Shown here: positions 24,786 to 32,359 of the stretch, in pieces
Layout: each line of letters begins with the position of its first letter
Position numbering within the stretch: the stretch's first letter is position 1
The notes under the pieces: model-generated
What the model saw: the letters and a program-made list of their open reading frames with translations, nothing else
Databases searched by the model: none
Told to the model about the DNA's origin: nothing
Position numbers and translations under genes: made by a program
NCBI RefSeq assembly: GCF_900103785.1
Contig: NZ_FNHE01000010.1
Span: 62,001-126,000 of the forward strand
Length of the DNA: 64,000 nucleotides
DNA from: Geodermatophilus siccatus
Lineage (GTDB): Bacteria; Actinomycetota; Actinomycetes; Mycobacteriales; Geodermatophilaceae
Reading direction: 5' to 3'

Positions 24786-26135
24786 GTGACCGCCGTCAGC
24801 GACCTCCCGGTCCACCGCGGCGCCGACCTCGTCGCCCGCGCGGCCGCCGTCCTGCGGGCGAACGACACCGGGGTGATGGTGCGGGCCGCTCCCACCCTCT
24901 ACCCGCACCAGTGGAGCTGGGACGCCGCGTTCGTCTCGGTCGGTCTCGCCCACCTCGACCCGGGCCGGGCGTGCGCGGAGCTGGACCACCTGTTCCGCGG
25001 GCAGTGGCGCACCGGGATGCTGCCGCACATCGTCTTCGACCCCGGCGAGACCACCTACTCCCCCGGGCCGGACCGCTGGGGCTGCGCCGAGGTCACCGAC
25101 GACGCACCGGCCGCCCCCCGGACGAGCGGCATCTGCCAGCCGCCCGTGCACGCCCTGGCCGTGGAGCGGATCGTGGCCCTCGCCGAGCGCCGGGGCCCCG
25201 CAGCGGTCGCGCGCGTCCGGGCCTGGCTGCCCGGGGCCTACCGCCGGCTGCTGGCCTGGCACCGGTACCTCGTGCGCGAGCGCGACCCGCTGCGCACCGG
25301 GCTGGTCGCCATCCACCACGGGTGGGAGAGCGGGATGGACAACTCCCCGCGGTGGGACGGGCCCTACTCCCGCATCGCCGTCCTCCCCGATCTCCCGCCG
25401 TACCGACGCCGGGACACCCGCGTCGTCCGGGACGCCGCCCAGCGCCCGACCCAGCTGGAGTACGACCGGTACCTCTCCGTCGTCGAGGAGCTGCGACGGG
25501 CCGGCTACGACGACGCCCGCACCCGCGCGACGGGCGGGTTCCTCGTCACCGACGTCTTCGCCTCGGCCGTCCTCGCCGCGGCGAGCGAGGCGCTGGCGGG
25601 GATCGCGCGGTCCCTGGGGGCCGGCGAGGTCGCCGAGCTCGAGGAGCACGCCGAGCGGTTCCGGGCCGGTGTCGCCGGCAGCGAGGACGCCGAGCTGGGG
25701 CTGGCCCTGGACACCGACCTGCGGACCGGCGCGCCGCTGCGCGTGGAGACGGTGGCCGGGTTCGCCCCGCTGCTCTGCGGCGGCCTGCGGACGGCGGCCG
25801 AGCGCGACATGGTGGCGCTGCTGCGGTCCGAGCGGTGGACCGGGCACCCCGGGCTCCGGCACGCCGTCCTGCCGAGCACCAGCCCCGCCGCGCGGGAGTT
25901 CCGGCCCCGCGCGTACTGGCGCGGCCCCAGCTGGCCGGTGGTCACCTGGTTCTTCGTGTGGATGCTGGAGCGGCGCGGCCGGCCGGACGTCGCCGCCCCG
26001 CTGCGCCGCGCCCTGCTCGACGAGCTGGCGGAGGGCTCGTTCGCCGAGTACCACGAGCCGCTCACCGGGGAGCCGCTCGGCAGCGCCGCCCAGTCCTGGA
26101 CCGCGGCCGCGGCGCTGGACCTGCTGCTCGGCTGA
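24786..26135 (+). CDS. GH63-type glycoside hydrolase, glucosylglycerate hydrolase-like
   Basis: (alpha/alpha)6-barrel hydrolase of 449 residues. Seen: TLYPHQWSWDAAFVSVGLAHLDP near residue 37, HHGWESGMDNSPRWDG with Asp185, RPRAYWRGPSWPVVTWF, and FAEYHEPLTGEPLGSAAQSWTAAAALDLL with Glu421. These are the motifs of the mannosylglycerate/glucosylglycerate hydrolase branch of GH63. In the mycobacterial glucosylglycerate hydrolase of about 446 residues, the catalytic pair is recalled as Asp182 and Glu419, so length and positions agree closely. No signal peptide, so cytosolic. GTG 24786 follows a GAGGGGGTGGG element. With the sugar importer it suggests uptake and hydrolysis of a compatible-solute glucoside; a mannosyl or glucosylglycerol substrate is possible. 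Confidence 0.85.
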   Translation: MTAVSDLPVHRGADLVARAAAVLRANDTGVMVRAAPTLYPHQWSWDAAFVSVGLAHLDPGRACAELDHLFRGQWRTGMLPHIVFDPGETTYSPGPDRWGCAEVTDDAPAAPRTSGICQPPVHALAVERIVALAERRGPAAVARVRAWLPGAYRRLLAWHRYLVRERDPLRTGLVAIHHGWESGMDNSPRWDGPYSRIAVLPDLPPYRRRDTRVVRDAAQRPTQLEYDRYLSVVEELRRAGYDDARTRATGGFLVTDVFASAVLAAASEALAGIARSLGAGEVAELEEHAERFRAGVAGSEDAELGLALDTDLRTGAPLRVETVAGFAPLLCGGLRTAAERDMVALLRSERWTGHPGLRHAVLPSTSPAAREFRPRAYWRGPSWPVVTWFFVWMLERRGRPDVAAPLRRALLDELAEGSFAEYHEPLTGEPLGSAAQSWTAAAALDLLLG

Positions 26136-26253
26136 CGAAGGACCCCGTCCTCCCCACCCCTCGCAGGCTAGGCGGAAGGACCCTCCTGCCCGCCGCCACT
26201 CGCAGGCGCGCGGCGGGACCCTGCAGGAGGGCCGCCGGGACGGGGCCGCGCGG
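26136..26253 (+). repeat. stop-proximal repeat, nested copies C1/C2
   Basis: AGGACCCCGTCCTCC starts 3 nt after the GH63 stop codon and runs through CCCCTCGCAGGCT. A second full unit then begins with AAGGACCCTCCTGC at about 26176 and ends in GCAGGAGGGCC at 26232, with stems 26181-26189/26223-26231 and 26189-26195/26211-26217. The closing block GGGACGGGGCC of the first unit follows only after it. This is most simply read as one copy inserted in another. Confidence 0.6.
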
Positions 26254-26275
26254 GGACGTGAGCCCGGCCGCTGGG

Positions 26276-27985
26276 TCAGCGGGGCCGCAGCACCCGGGCC
26301 TCCCACGGCCGCAGGACGACGGGGTCGCCCCCGTCGGCCAGGTTGCCCAGCACCAGCTCCGCGCCGACCGCCTCGGGCAGCAGCTCGTCCAGCGGGTGGG
26401 TCGAGGAGCCGAGGTTGCAGACGACGAGCAGCGTCGCGCCGTCCAGGCTGCGGGTGAAGGCGTACAGCTCGTCGTGCTCGGGCAGCAGCATGGTGAAGTC
26501 GCCGAGCGCCACCACCGGGTCGTCGTGCCGCAGCGCGATCAGCCGCCGGTGGTGGGCGAACACCGAGGTGGGGTCGGCGCGCTGCGCCTGCGCGTTCCAC
26601 CCGGTGGAGTCGGGGTTGACCGCGATCCACGGGGTCCCGGTGGTGAAGCCGGCGTTCGGCGAGTCGTCCCACTGCACCGGCGTCCGCGCGTTGTCCCGGC
26701 TCATCGTGCGCAGCGCGGCCAGCACGGTCCCCGGGTCCTCGCCGTGCGCCACCGCCTGCGCGAAGTGGTTGAGCGACTCGACGTCCCGGAAGTCGTCGAC
26801 GCCGTCGAACGGGGCGTTGGCCATCCCGAGCTCCTCGCCCTGGTAGACGTAGGGCGTCCCGCGGTGCAGGTGCAGCAGGGTGGCCAGGCAGGTCGCGGAG
26901 TCCCGCCGGTACCGCGGCGAGTCGTCGCCGAAGCGCGAGACCGCCCGCGGCTGGTCGTGGTTGCCCCAGTAGAGGGAGTTCCAGCCGACGTCGGCCAGCC
27001 CCGCCTGCCAGCGGCCGAAGGAGGCCTTGAGGTCGCGCAACCGCAGCGGCCGCGGGCGCCACTTGGACTCGTCGAAGTCCAGGCCCACGTGCTCGAACTG
27101 GAACACCATGTCCACCTCGGCCCGCGCCGGGTCGGTGAACAGCCGGGCCTGCTCCACCGTCACGCCCGGCATCTCGCCCACCGTGAGCAGCCGGTCGGAC
27201 CGCCCGGCGAACACCTCGCGGTGCATCTCCTGCAGGAACTCGTGGATCCGCGGCCCGCACAGGAAGGACGCCGTCCCGTCGCCGTAGGGCAGGCCCGGCA
27301 GCGGGGGTCCGTCGCGCAGCGAGCCGTCCGGGGCGACGTCCTTGCTGATCATGTTGATGACGTCCATGCGGAAGCCGTCGACGCCGCGGTCGAGCCAGTC
27401 CCGCATCATCGCGTACACCGCCTGGCGGACCTCCGGGTTCTCCCAGTTCAGGTCCGGCTGCTCGCGCGCGAACAGGTGCAGGTAGTACTCGCCGCTGGCC
27501 TCGTCGAGCTCCCAGGTGGGTCCGGAGAAGTACGAGTGCCAGTTGGTCGGCTCGGCGCCGGGCTGCCCCGCCGTCAGGCCCGGGCGCGGCGGCCGCCACC
27601 AGTACCAGTCGCGCTTGGGAGACGTCCGGGACGCCCTGCTCTCCTCGAACCACGGGTGCTGGTCGCTGGTGTGGTTCACCACCAGGTCCATCACCAGCTT
27701 GATCCCCCGCTCGTGCAGGGCGGCGATGAGCTCGTCGAGCTGCGCCAGCGAGCCGAACAGCGGGTCGACGTCGGTGTAGTCGCTGATGTCGTAGCCGTTG
27801 TCGGCCTGCGGCGAGGGGTAGATCGGCGAGAGCCAGACGACGTCGACGCCCAGGTCGGCGAGGTGGTCGACGCGCTGCAGGACCCCGCCGAGGTCGCCGA
27901 TCCCGTCGCCGTCGGAGTCCTGGAACGAGCGCGGGTAGACCTGGTAGACGACGGCACGGGTCCACCAGGGGGGATCGACGGGCAT
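26276..27985 (-). CDS. GH13 alpha-glucosidase (oligo-1,6-glucosidase / maltase type)
   Basis: Retaining alpha-glucosidase, 569 residues. Seen: VVYQVYPRSFQDSDGDGIGDLGG, ADNGYDISDYTDVDPLFG, LVMDLVVNHTSDQHPWF, nucleophile Asp208 in GFRMDVIN, acid/base Glu271 in TVGEMPG, and transition-state Asp344 in WGNHDQPR, followed by the C-terminal beta domain ending VVLRPWEARVL. The residue after the nucleophile (Val in MDVIN) is typical of enzymes acting on alpha-1,4 or mixed bonds (family knowledge). No signal peptide, so intracellular. ATG 27985. It faces the GH63 gene across the nested repeat and probably completes the glucoside-degradation locus. Divergent SDR gene 56 nt away. Confidence 0.94.
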   Translation of the reverse strand: MPVDPPWWTRAVVYQVYPRSFQDSDGDGIGDLGGVLQRVDHLADLGVDVVWLSPIYPSPQADNGYDISDYTDVDPLFGSLAQLDELIAALHERGIKLVMDLVVNHTSDQHPWFEESRASRTSPKRDWYWWRPPRPGLTAGQPGAEPTNWHSYFSGPTWELDEASGEYYLHLFAREQPDLNWENPEVRQAVYAMMRDWLDRGVDGFRMDVINMISKDVAPDGSLRDGPPLPGLPYGDGTASFLCGPRIHEFLQEMHREVFAGRSDRLLTVGEMPGVTVEQARLFTDPARAEVDMVFQFEHVGLDFDESKWRPRPLRLRDLKASFGRWQAGLADVGWNSLYWGNHDQPRAVSRFGDDSPRYRRDSATCLATLLHLHRGTPYVYQGEELGMANAPFDGVDDFRDVESLNHFAQAVAHGEDPGTVLAALRTMSRDNARTPVQWDDSPNAGFTTGTPWIAVNPDSTGWNAQAQRADPTSVFAHHRRLIALRHDDPVVALGDFTMLLPEHDELYAFTRSLDGATLLVVCNLGSSTHPLDELLPEAVGAELVLGNLADGGDPVVLRPWEARVLRPR

Positions 27986-28041
27986 GCGCCCAGCCCAGCA
28001 CGGCGTGCGGCGTCCCGCACCCGCTCCGCTACGGTCCGACC

Positions 28042-28788
28042 GTGCCCCCTGGTGTGGTGCTCGTGACCGGCGGCAGCCGCGGCATCGGCGCGGCGACCGC
28101 GCGCGCCGCGGCGGCGGCCGGGTGGTCGGTCGCGCTCACCTACCGGGACGACGGGGCCGCGGCCGCCGCCGTCGTGGGCGGCATCGAGGCCGCCGGCGGG
28201 ACCGCGTGCGCCGTCCGCGCCGACGTCTCGGTCGAGGACGACGTCCTGGCCGCCTTCGCCGCCGCCGAGGGCCTGGGCCCGGTGACCGGGCTGGTGGCCA
28301 ACGCCGGGATCGTGGGCCGGCGGGCGCGGGTCGACGAGCTGACCGCCGAGCGGGTGCAGCGCATGCTGGCGGTCAACGTGCTGGGCACCGTCCTGTGCTG
28401 CCGGGAGGCGGTGCGGCGGATGTCCACCCGGTACGGCGGCTCCGGCGGGTCGATCGTGCTGGTCTCCTCGGCCGCCAGCCGGCTGGGCTCACCCGGGGAG
28501 TACGTCGACTACGCGGCCAGCAAGGGCGCGGTCGACACCCTCGGCGTCGGGCTGGCCCGCGAGGTCGCCGGCGAGGGGGTCCGGGTCAACGTCGTGCGGC
28601 CCGGGATCATCGAGACGGAGATCCACGCCAGCGGCGGCCAGCCCGACCGGGTCGCGCGGGTGGGGCCGACCGTGCCGATGGGCCGGGCCGGTCTGCCCGA
28701 GGAGGTCGCGGCGGCCGTGCTGTGGCTGCTGGGTGACAGCGCGGGCTACTGCACCGGCAGCCTGCTCGACGTCGCCGGCGGCCGCTGA
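28042..28788 (+). CDS. SDR-family NAD(P)-dependent oxidoreductase
   Basis: Short-chain dehydrogenase/reductase of 248 residues. Seen: cofactor motif VLVTGGSRGIGAATARAAA, LVANAGIV (NAG motif), catalytic SIVLVSSAASRLGSPGEYVDYAASKGAV with the Ser, Tyr and Lys of the triad (Y-x-x-S-K), and VRVNVVRPGIIETEI. C-terminus YCTGSLLDVAGGR is the classical SDR ending. The residues after the glycine motif (TYRDD) suggest NADP preference. GTG 28042 lies 6 nt after TACGGT, a leaderless arrangement. Its stop codon abuts the stop of a convergent VOC gene with no spacer. Substrate unknown; could be a 3-oxoacyl reductase or a sugar/aldehyde dehydrogenase. Confidence 0.92.
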   Translation: MPPGVVLVTGGSRGIGAATARAAAAAGWSVALTYRDDGAAAAAVVGGIEAAGGTACAVRADVSVEDDVLAAFAAAEGLGPVTGLVANAGIVGRRARVDELTAERVQRMLAVNVLGTVLCCREAVRRMSTRYGGSGGSIVLVSSAASRLGSPGEYVDYAASKGAVDTLGVGLAREVAGEGVRVNVVRPGIIETEIHASGGQPDRVARVGPTVPMGRAGLPEEVAAAVLWLLGDSAGYCTGSLLDVAGGR

Positions 28789-29178
28789 TCAGCCCTCCGG
28801 GGGCGTGTGGTGGACGGCCTCCACGTTGTTGCCGTCGGGGTCGCGGAGGAACACGCCGTAGTAGCCGGGGTGGTACTCGGGCCAGACCCGCGGCTCGTGC
28901 AGCACCTCGGCACCCCGCTCCCGGGCCAGCGCGAACACCTCGTCCACCGCCGCCCGCGACGGCGCGCGCAACGCCAGGTGCACCGGCCGCTCGGTGCCCT
29001 CGGCCAGCGGGCTCAGCCACAGCTGCGGGAACCCGTCGGGCCCGCACATCCCCACGACGGGACCGCCCGGCGTCTCGTACCGCATCGCCTCGCGCAGGCC
29101 CGCCGGCGCGAACACGGTGGTGTAGAAGGCCACGGCGGCCGGGACGTCGGCGCACTGCAGCCCCAGGTGGTCGATCAC
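28789..29178 (-). CDS. VOC-family protein (glyoxalase-like)
   Basis: 129-residue VOC protein. Seen: MIDHLGLQCADVPAAVAFYTTVFAPAGLREAMRYETPGGPVVGMCGPDGFPQLWLSP and VHLALRAPSRAAVDEVFALARERGAEVLHEPRVWPEYHPGYYGVFLRDPDGNNVEAVHHTP. This is the common form with first-strand His, the H-x-A-L-R-A stretch and the terminal DPDGNNVEAV carrying a metal-ligand Glu. GTG 29178 follows TACGGT by 8 nt, so it is probably leaderless. Ends flush against the SDR gene. Lactoylglutathione-lyase-like in annotation terms, but substrate unknown. Confidence 0.9.
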   Translation of the reverse strand: MIDHLGLQCADVPAAVAFYTTVFAPAGLREAMRYETPGGPVVGMCGPDGFPQLWLSPLAEGTERPVHLALRAPSRAAVDEVFALARERGAEVLHEPRVWPEYHPGYYGVFLRDPDGNNVEAVHHTPPEG

Positions 29179-29276
29179 GCCGCCGGACCGTAGCCCGCCC
29201 GGCGACCCGGCGGAACCGCTGTTTGGATGGGGGACGACCGTCGGGACCCACCCGGCACCGACCCCCAGGAGAACCG

Positions 29277-29654
29277 ATGGCCGAGCCCACCCGCCCCGAC
29301 GTCGAGCCGCCGACCGGTCCCGCGCCCGACGACCTGGTGATCGAGGAGATCACCGTGGGGGACGGCCCCGAGGCGAAGGCCGGGGACCTGGTCAGCGCGC
29401 ACTACGTCGGCGTCACCCACGACGGCGGCGAGCAGTTCGACGCCTCCTGGGACCGCGGCGACCCGCTGGAGTTCCGCCTCGGCGTCGGCATGGTCATCCA
29501 GGGCTGGGACGAGGGCATCCAGGGGATGCGGGTCGGCGGACGGCGCCGGCTGACCATCCCGCCGCACAAGGCCTACGGCGACCGCGGCGCGGGCGGGGTC
29601 ATCAAGCCCGGCGCGACCCTCGTCTTCGTCGTCGACCTCGTCGGGGTGCGCTAG
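29277..29654 (+). CDS. FKBP-type peptidyl-prolyl cis-trans isomerase
   Basis: Single-domain FKBP, 125 residues, cytosolic, assisting protein folding. Seen: GDLVSAHYVGVTHDGGEQFDASWDRGDPLEFRLGVGMVIQGWDEGIQGMRVGGRRRLTIPPHKAYGDRGAGGVIKPGATLVFVVDLVGV. This contains every hallmark: HYVG, FDASWDRG, the VIQGWDEGIQGM active-site helix, and P-x-x-AYG. ATG 29277 is chosen with CAGGAGA just upstream, giving a 25-residue Pro-rich lead-in before the domain. Convergent with MerR (5 nt between stops). Confidence 0.95.
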   Translation: MAEPTRPDVEPPTGPAPDDLVIEEITVGDGPEAKAGDLVSAHYVGVTHDGGEQFDASWDRGDPLEFRLGVGMVIQGWDEGIQGMRVGGRRRLTIPPHKAYGDRGAGGVIKPGATLVFVVDLVGVR

Positions 29655-29659
29655 CAGGG

Positions 29660-30055
29660 TCAGGCGGCGGTGCCGTCCGGCTCGGCCTCGACGACGGTCA
29701 CCGTCGCCAGGTACCGCCGGACGGCGTCGCGGCTGCGGGCCAGGCAGGTGAGCCGGTCCTCCAGCCGCACCAGCTCGCCGCGCAGCTGCGTCGCGAACGT
29801 GGCGGTGCAGGTCGCCGTCCAGCCGGCCGCGGCCGGCCCGCCGTCCAGGCCCATGTCGAGCACGGCCCGGACGAACCGGGTGGGCAGACCCGCGTCGAGC
29901 AGGGCGCGGACCTGCCGCACCCGGTCGACGTCGGCCTCGCCGTACTCGCGGTAGCCGTTCGCCGACCGCGTGGGCGTCACCAGGTGCTGCTCCTCGTAGT
30001 AGCGCAGCATCCGGGTGCTCACACCGGTGCACCCGGCCAGCTCGCCGATCCTCAT
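29660..30055 (-). CDS. MerR-family transcriptional regulator
   Basis: 131-residue MerR regulator. Seen: MRIGELAGCTGVSTRMLRYYEEQHLVTPTRSANGYREYGEADVDRVRQVRALLDAGLPTRFVRAVLDMGLDGG, the canonical winged helix with RMLRYYE and NGYR. A short C-terminal coiled coil LRGELVRLEDRLTCLARSRDAVRRYL follows. Two cysteines (one in TCTATFATQ, one in LTCLARS) could sense a thiol-reactive or metal ligand but do not form a recognised MerR metal site. Divergent from an MFS gene with a 24-bp dyad between them. Likely activates the MFS-CDF-DsbA operon. Confidence 0.92.
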   Translation of the reverse strand: MRIGELAGCTGVSTRMLRYYEEQHLVTPTRSANGYREYGEADVDRVRQVRALLDAGLPTRFVRAVLDMGLDGGPAAAGWTATCTATFATQLRGELVRLEDRLTCLARSRDAVRRYLATVTVVEAEPDGTAA

Positions 30056-30086
30056 CCCGCCCTCCTCCGCGACGGTCCGTGGGCTT

Positions 30087-30110
30087 GACCTTCACACCGG
30101 TGTCAAGGTC
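30087..30110. promoter_or_regulatory. 24-bp dyad between merR-like gene and MFS gene
   Basis: GACCTTCACACC is followed by GGTGTCAAGGTC, an inverted repeat with a single mismatch. It includes a plus-strand TTGACC (30085-30090) and a minus-strand TTGACA (30101-30106), both -35-like. The geometry, a dyad between stretched -35 and -10 elements, is typical of MerR operators. A -10 near 30110-30116 would put the MFS transcript start at or next to its ATG (30123). Confidence 0.65.
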
Positions 30111-30122
30111 GAGCATCCGCTC

Positions 30123-31358
30123 ATGGCCTGTGACACCACCCCGGTCCCCGTCCCGGCGGCGGCGCTCCCCGGCGCCGCCTGCGCTCCGCCGCAGCGGACG
30201 CTGACCGCGCTCACCGCCGCCGCGTTCGCCACGGTCACCATCGAGCTCAGCCCCACCGGCCTGCTGCCGGTGATCGCTGCCGACCTCGCGGTGAGCCCGT
30301 CGGCCGCCGGGTCCCTCGTGGCCACCTGGGCGGTCACCCTGGCCGCGACCAGCCTCGCGCTGGTGCGGGCCACCCGCCGCCTGCCCCGGCAGCGGGTCCT
30401 CGCCGTGGCGCTGCTCGTGTGCGGCGCAGCGACGCTGGCCACCGCCGCGGCGCCGTCGCTGGGCGCCGCCGTCGTCGCCCGGGTGGTCGGCGCGGCCGCC
30501 CACGGCCTGGTGTGGGCGCTGCTGGTCCCGCACGTCGCGGATCTCGTGCCCCCCGAGCGGCTGGGGCGCGCGGTGTCCACGGTGCTGGTCGGGCCGACGG
30601 CGGCGAGCGTGCTCGGCGTCCCGGTCGCTGCGTCGCTGGGCGGGGTGCTCGGTTGGAGGTGGACGCTCGCGCTCCTGGCCGCGCTCACCCTGCCACCGGC
30701 GCTGGTGCTGGTCCGCGGCCGCACGGTCCGGCGGGACGGGGCGGGCACGGCCGCCGGGGCCTGGTGGCGGCACCCCAGCGCGCGGCCGGTGCTGCGCACC
30801 GCGGGTGGTACCGCGGCGCTGCTCGCGGGCCACTTCGCGGCGGCCACCTACCTGGCGGTCCTCGTGACCGACGGCGCCGGGCTACCCGGCGGCGCCGTCC
30901 CTGCGGTGCTGTTCGTGTTCGGCCTGGCCGGTGTCCTGGGCCTCGCCGTCGCCGGACCGCTGTCGGACCGCCGGCCCGCCACCGCGCTGCCCGCCGTCGC
31001 GGTCGCCTTCGCCGCCGGGCTCGCGGCACTGCTGCTGGTCGGGACGCACCCCGCCGTCGCGGTCACCCTGGTCGCGATCTGGGGCGTGCTCATCGGGCTG
31101 CTGCCGCCGGTGTTCCAGACCCGCGTGACCCGGATCGCCGCGCCGGAGATCCGCGACGTCGCCGGCGCGGTCGCGATCACGGCCCTCAACGTGGGCATCG
31201 CCGCCGGCGCGGCCCTCGGCGGCCTCGTGCTGGCCCGATCCGGGCCGACCGGGTTGGTGCTCGCGGCGGCCGGTGCGGCTGCGGCCGGTGCCCTGGTGCT
31301 GCTGGTGCGGAGGCCGGCGGTTGCACCGGGCAACGACGGGGCACGGGAGGCGCCATGA
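30123..31358 (+). CDS. MFS transporter (sugar-efflux / AraJ-CmlA-like)
   Basis: Twelve-helix efflux transporter, 411 residues. Seen: TIELSPTGLLPVIAADLAVSPSAAGSLVATWAVTLA, the AraJ/chloramphenicol-exporter opening motif. Also LVRATRRLPRQRVLAVAL, ARVVGAAAHGLVWALLVPHVADLVPPERLGRAVSTVLVGPTAASVLGVP (motif C-like antiporter stretch), and LNVGIAAGAALGGLVLARSGPTGLVLAAAGAAAAGALVLL. ATG 30123 has no Shine-Dalgarno, fitting leaderless translation. First gene of a cassette whose three genes overlap by 4 nt each; the MerR divergent gene is the likely activator, so inducer and exported compound may be the same. Confidence 0.9.
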   Translation: MACDTTPVPVPAAALPGAACAPPQRTLTALTAAAFATVTIELSPTGLLPVIAADLAVSPSAAGSLVATWAVTLAATSLALVRATRRLPRQRVLAVALLVCGAATLATAAAPSLGAAVVARVVGAAAHGLVWALLVPHVADLVPPERLGRAVSTVLVGPTAASVLGVPVAASLGGVLGWRWTLALLAALTLPPALVLVRGRTVRRDGAGTAAGAWWRHPSARPVLRTAGGTAALLAGHFAAATYLAVLVTDGAGLPGGAVPAVLFVFGLAGVLGLAVAGPLSDRRPATALPAVAVAFAAGLAALLLVGTHPAVAVTLVAIWGVLIGLLPPVFQTRVTRIAAPEIRDVAGAVAITALNVGIAAGAALGGLVLARSGPTGLVLAAAGAAAAGALVLLVRRPAVAPGNDGAREAP

Positions 31359-32359
31359 CCGAGCCGGGACCGACCCGCGACCACGCCCTGGCGGAGGAGG
31401 CGGCCGGTGCGTCCGGCGGCGGGGAGTCGACCGGCACCGTCGTCGTCGCCGGGCTGGCCAACCTGGGCATCGCCGTCGCCAAGCTCGTCGGCGGTCTGCT
31501 CAGCCACTCCTCGGCGATGCTGTCGGAGGCGGCGCACTCGCTCGCCGACACGATCACCGAGGTGCTGCTGTTCGTCGCGCTCAAGCGCGGCAACCGGGCG
31601 CCGGACGCCCGGCACCCGGTGGGCTACGGCCGGGAGACCTACTTCTGGGCACTGCTGGCCTGCCTGGCCACCTTCACCCTCGGCGCGGGCTTCTCCTTCT
31701 ACCAGGGCGTCACGACCGTCGTCGGGGGTGAGGAGCAGGGCGACCCGCTGGTGGCCTACGTCGTCCTGGCGGTGTCCTTCGTCCTCGAGGGCACCTCGCT
31801 GCTCAAGGCCGTCCGCCAGGTGCGCGGCTCGGCCCGCCGGTGGGGGACGACGCCCCGCCGCTACCTCGCCGCCACCACCGACACCACGGTCAAGGCGGTG
31901 ACCTTCGAGGACAGCGCCGCCCTGGTCGGCCTCGTGCTCGCCGCGCTGGGCCTGTTCCTCGAGCAGGTCACCGGCAGCGCCACCTGGGACGGCCTCGCGG
32001 CGCTCGCCATCGGCGTCCTCCTGCTGCTGGTCGCCGGGTCGCTGGCGCGGGCCAACGTCTCGCTGCTCATCGGCCAGTCGCTGCCCCGCCGGCTCGAGGA
32101 CCAGTTGCGCGCCGAGGTCGCCGGCCTCGACCAGGTCGTCGACGTCCCGGTCCTGCTCACCACCGTGATCGGGCCCGGTCAGGTCATCGTCTCGGCCAAG
32201 GTCGACTTCGCCGACGAGGTGACCGTCGCCGACATCGAGCGCGCCTCCGACGAGGCCGAGCGGCGGTTGGTCGCCAGGTACCCGGGGGTGCGCTACGTCT
32301 TCCTCGACCCCACGCCCGGGGACGGCCGGGCGCGGGCGGGAGCGCACCGGCCGGAATGA
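31355..32359 (+). CDS. cation diffusion facilitator (CDF) transporter
   Basis: Divalent metal/H+ antiporter, 334 residues. Seen: TGTVVVAGLANLGIAVAKLVGGLLSHSSAMLSEAAHSLADTITEVLLFVAL, with the HxxxD metal site of TM2. Next comes ARHPVGYGRETYFWALLACLATFTLGAGFSFYQG, the second membrane pair, and ATTDTTVKAVTFEDSAALVGLVLAALGLF in TM5. There the usual HxxxD is replaced by FEDSAA, so the second tetrahedral site deviates from ZitB/YiiP. C-terminal cytoplasmic domain with VSAKVDFADEVTVADIERASDEAERRLVARYPGVRYVFLDP. ATGA overlap with MFS. Exported ion unknown. Confidence 0.9.
   Translation: MTEPGPTRDHALAEEAAGASGGGESTGTVVVAGLANLGIAVAKLVGGLLSHSSAMLSEAAHSLADTITEVLLFVALKRGNRAPDARHPVGYGRETYFWALLACLATFTLGAGFSFYQGVTTVVGGEEQGDPLVAYVVLAVSFVLEGTSLLKAVRQVRGSARRWGTTPRRYLAATTDTTVKAVTFEDSAALVGLVLAALGLFLEQVTGSATWDGLAALAIGVLLLLVAGSLARANVSLLIGQSLPRRLEDQLRAEVAGLDQVVDVPVLLTTVIGPGQVIVSAKVDFADEVTVADIERASDEAERRLVARYPGVRYVFLDPTPGDGRARAGAHRPE

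Noticed and set aside
24426..28066. Open frames of more than 1,000 codons across the isomerase, GH63 and GH13 genes on both strands
   Set aside because: Composition is unstructured and they run through known enzymes in other frames; no start or ribosome site of note.
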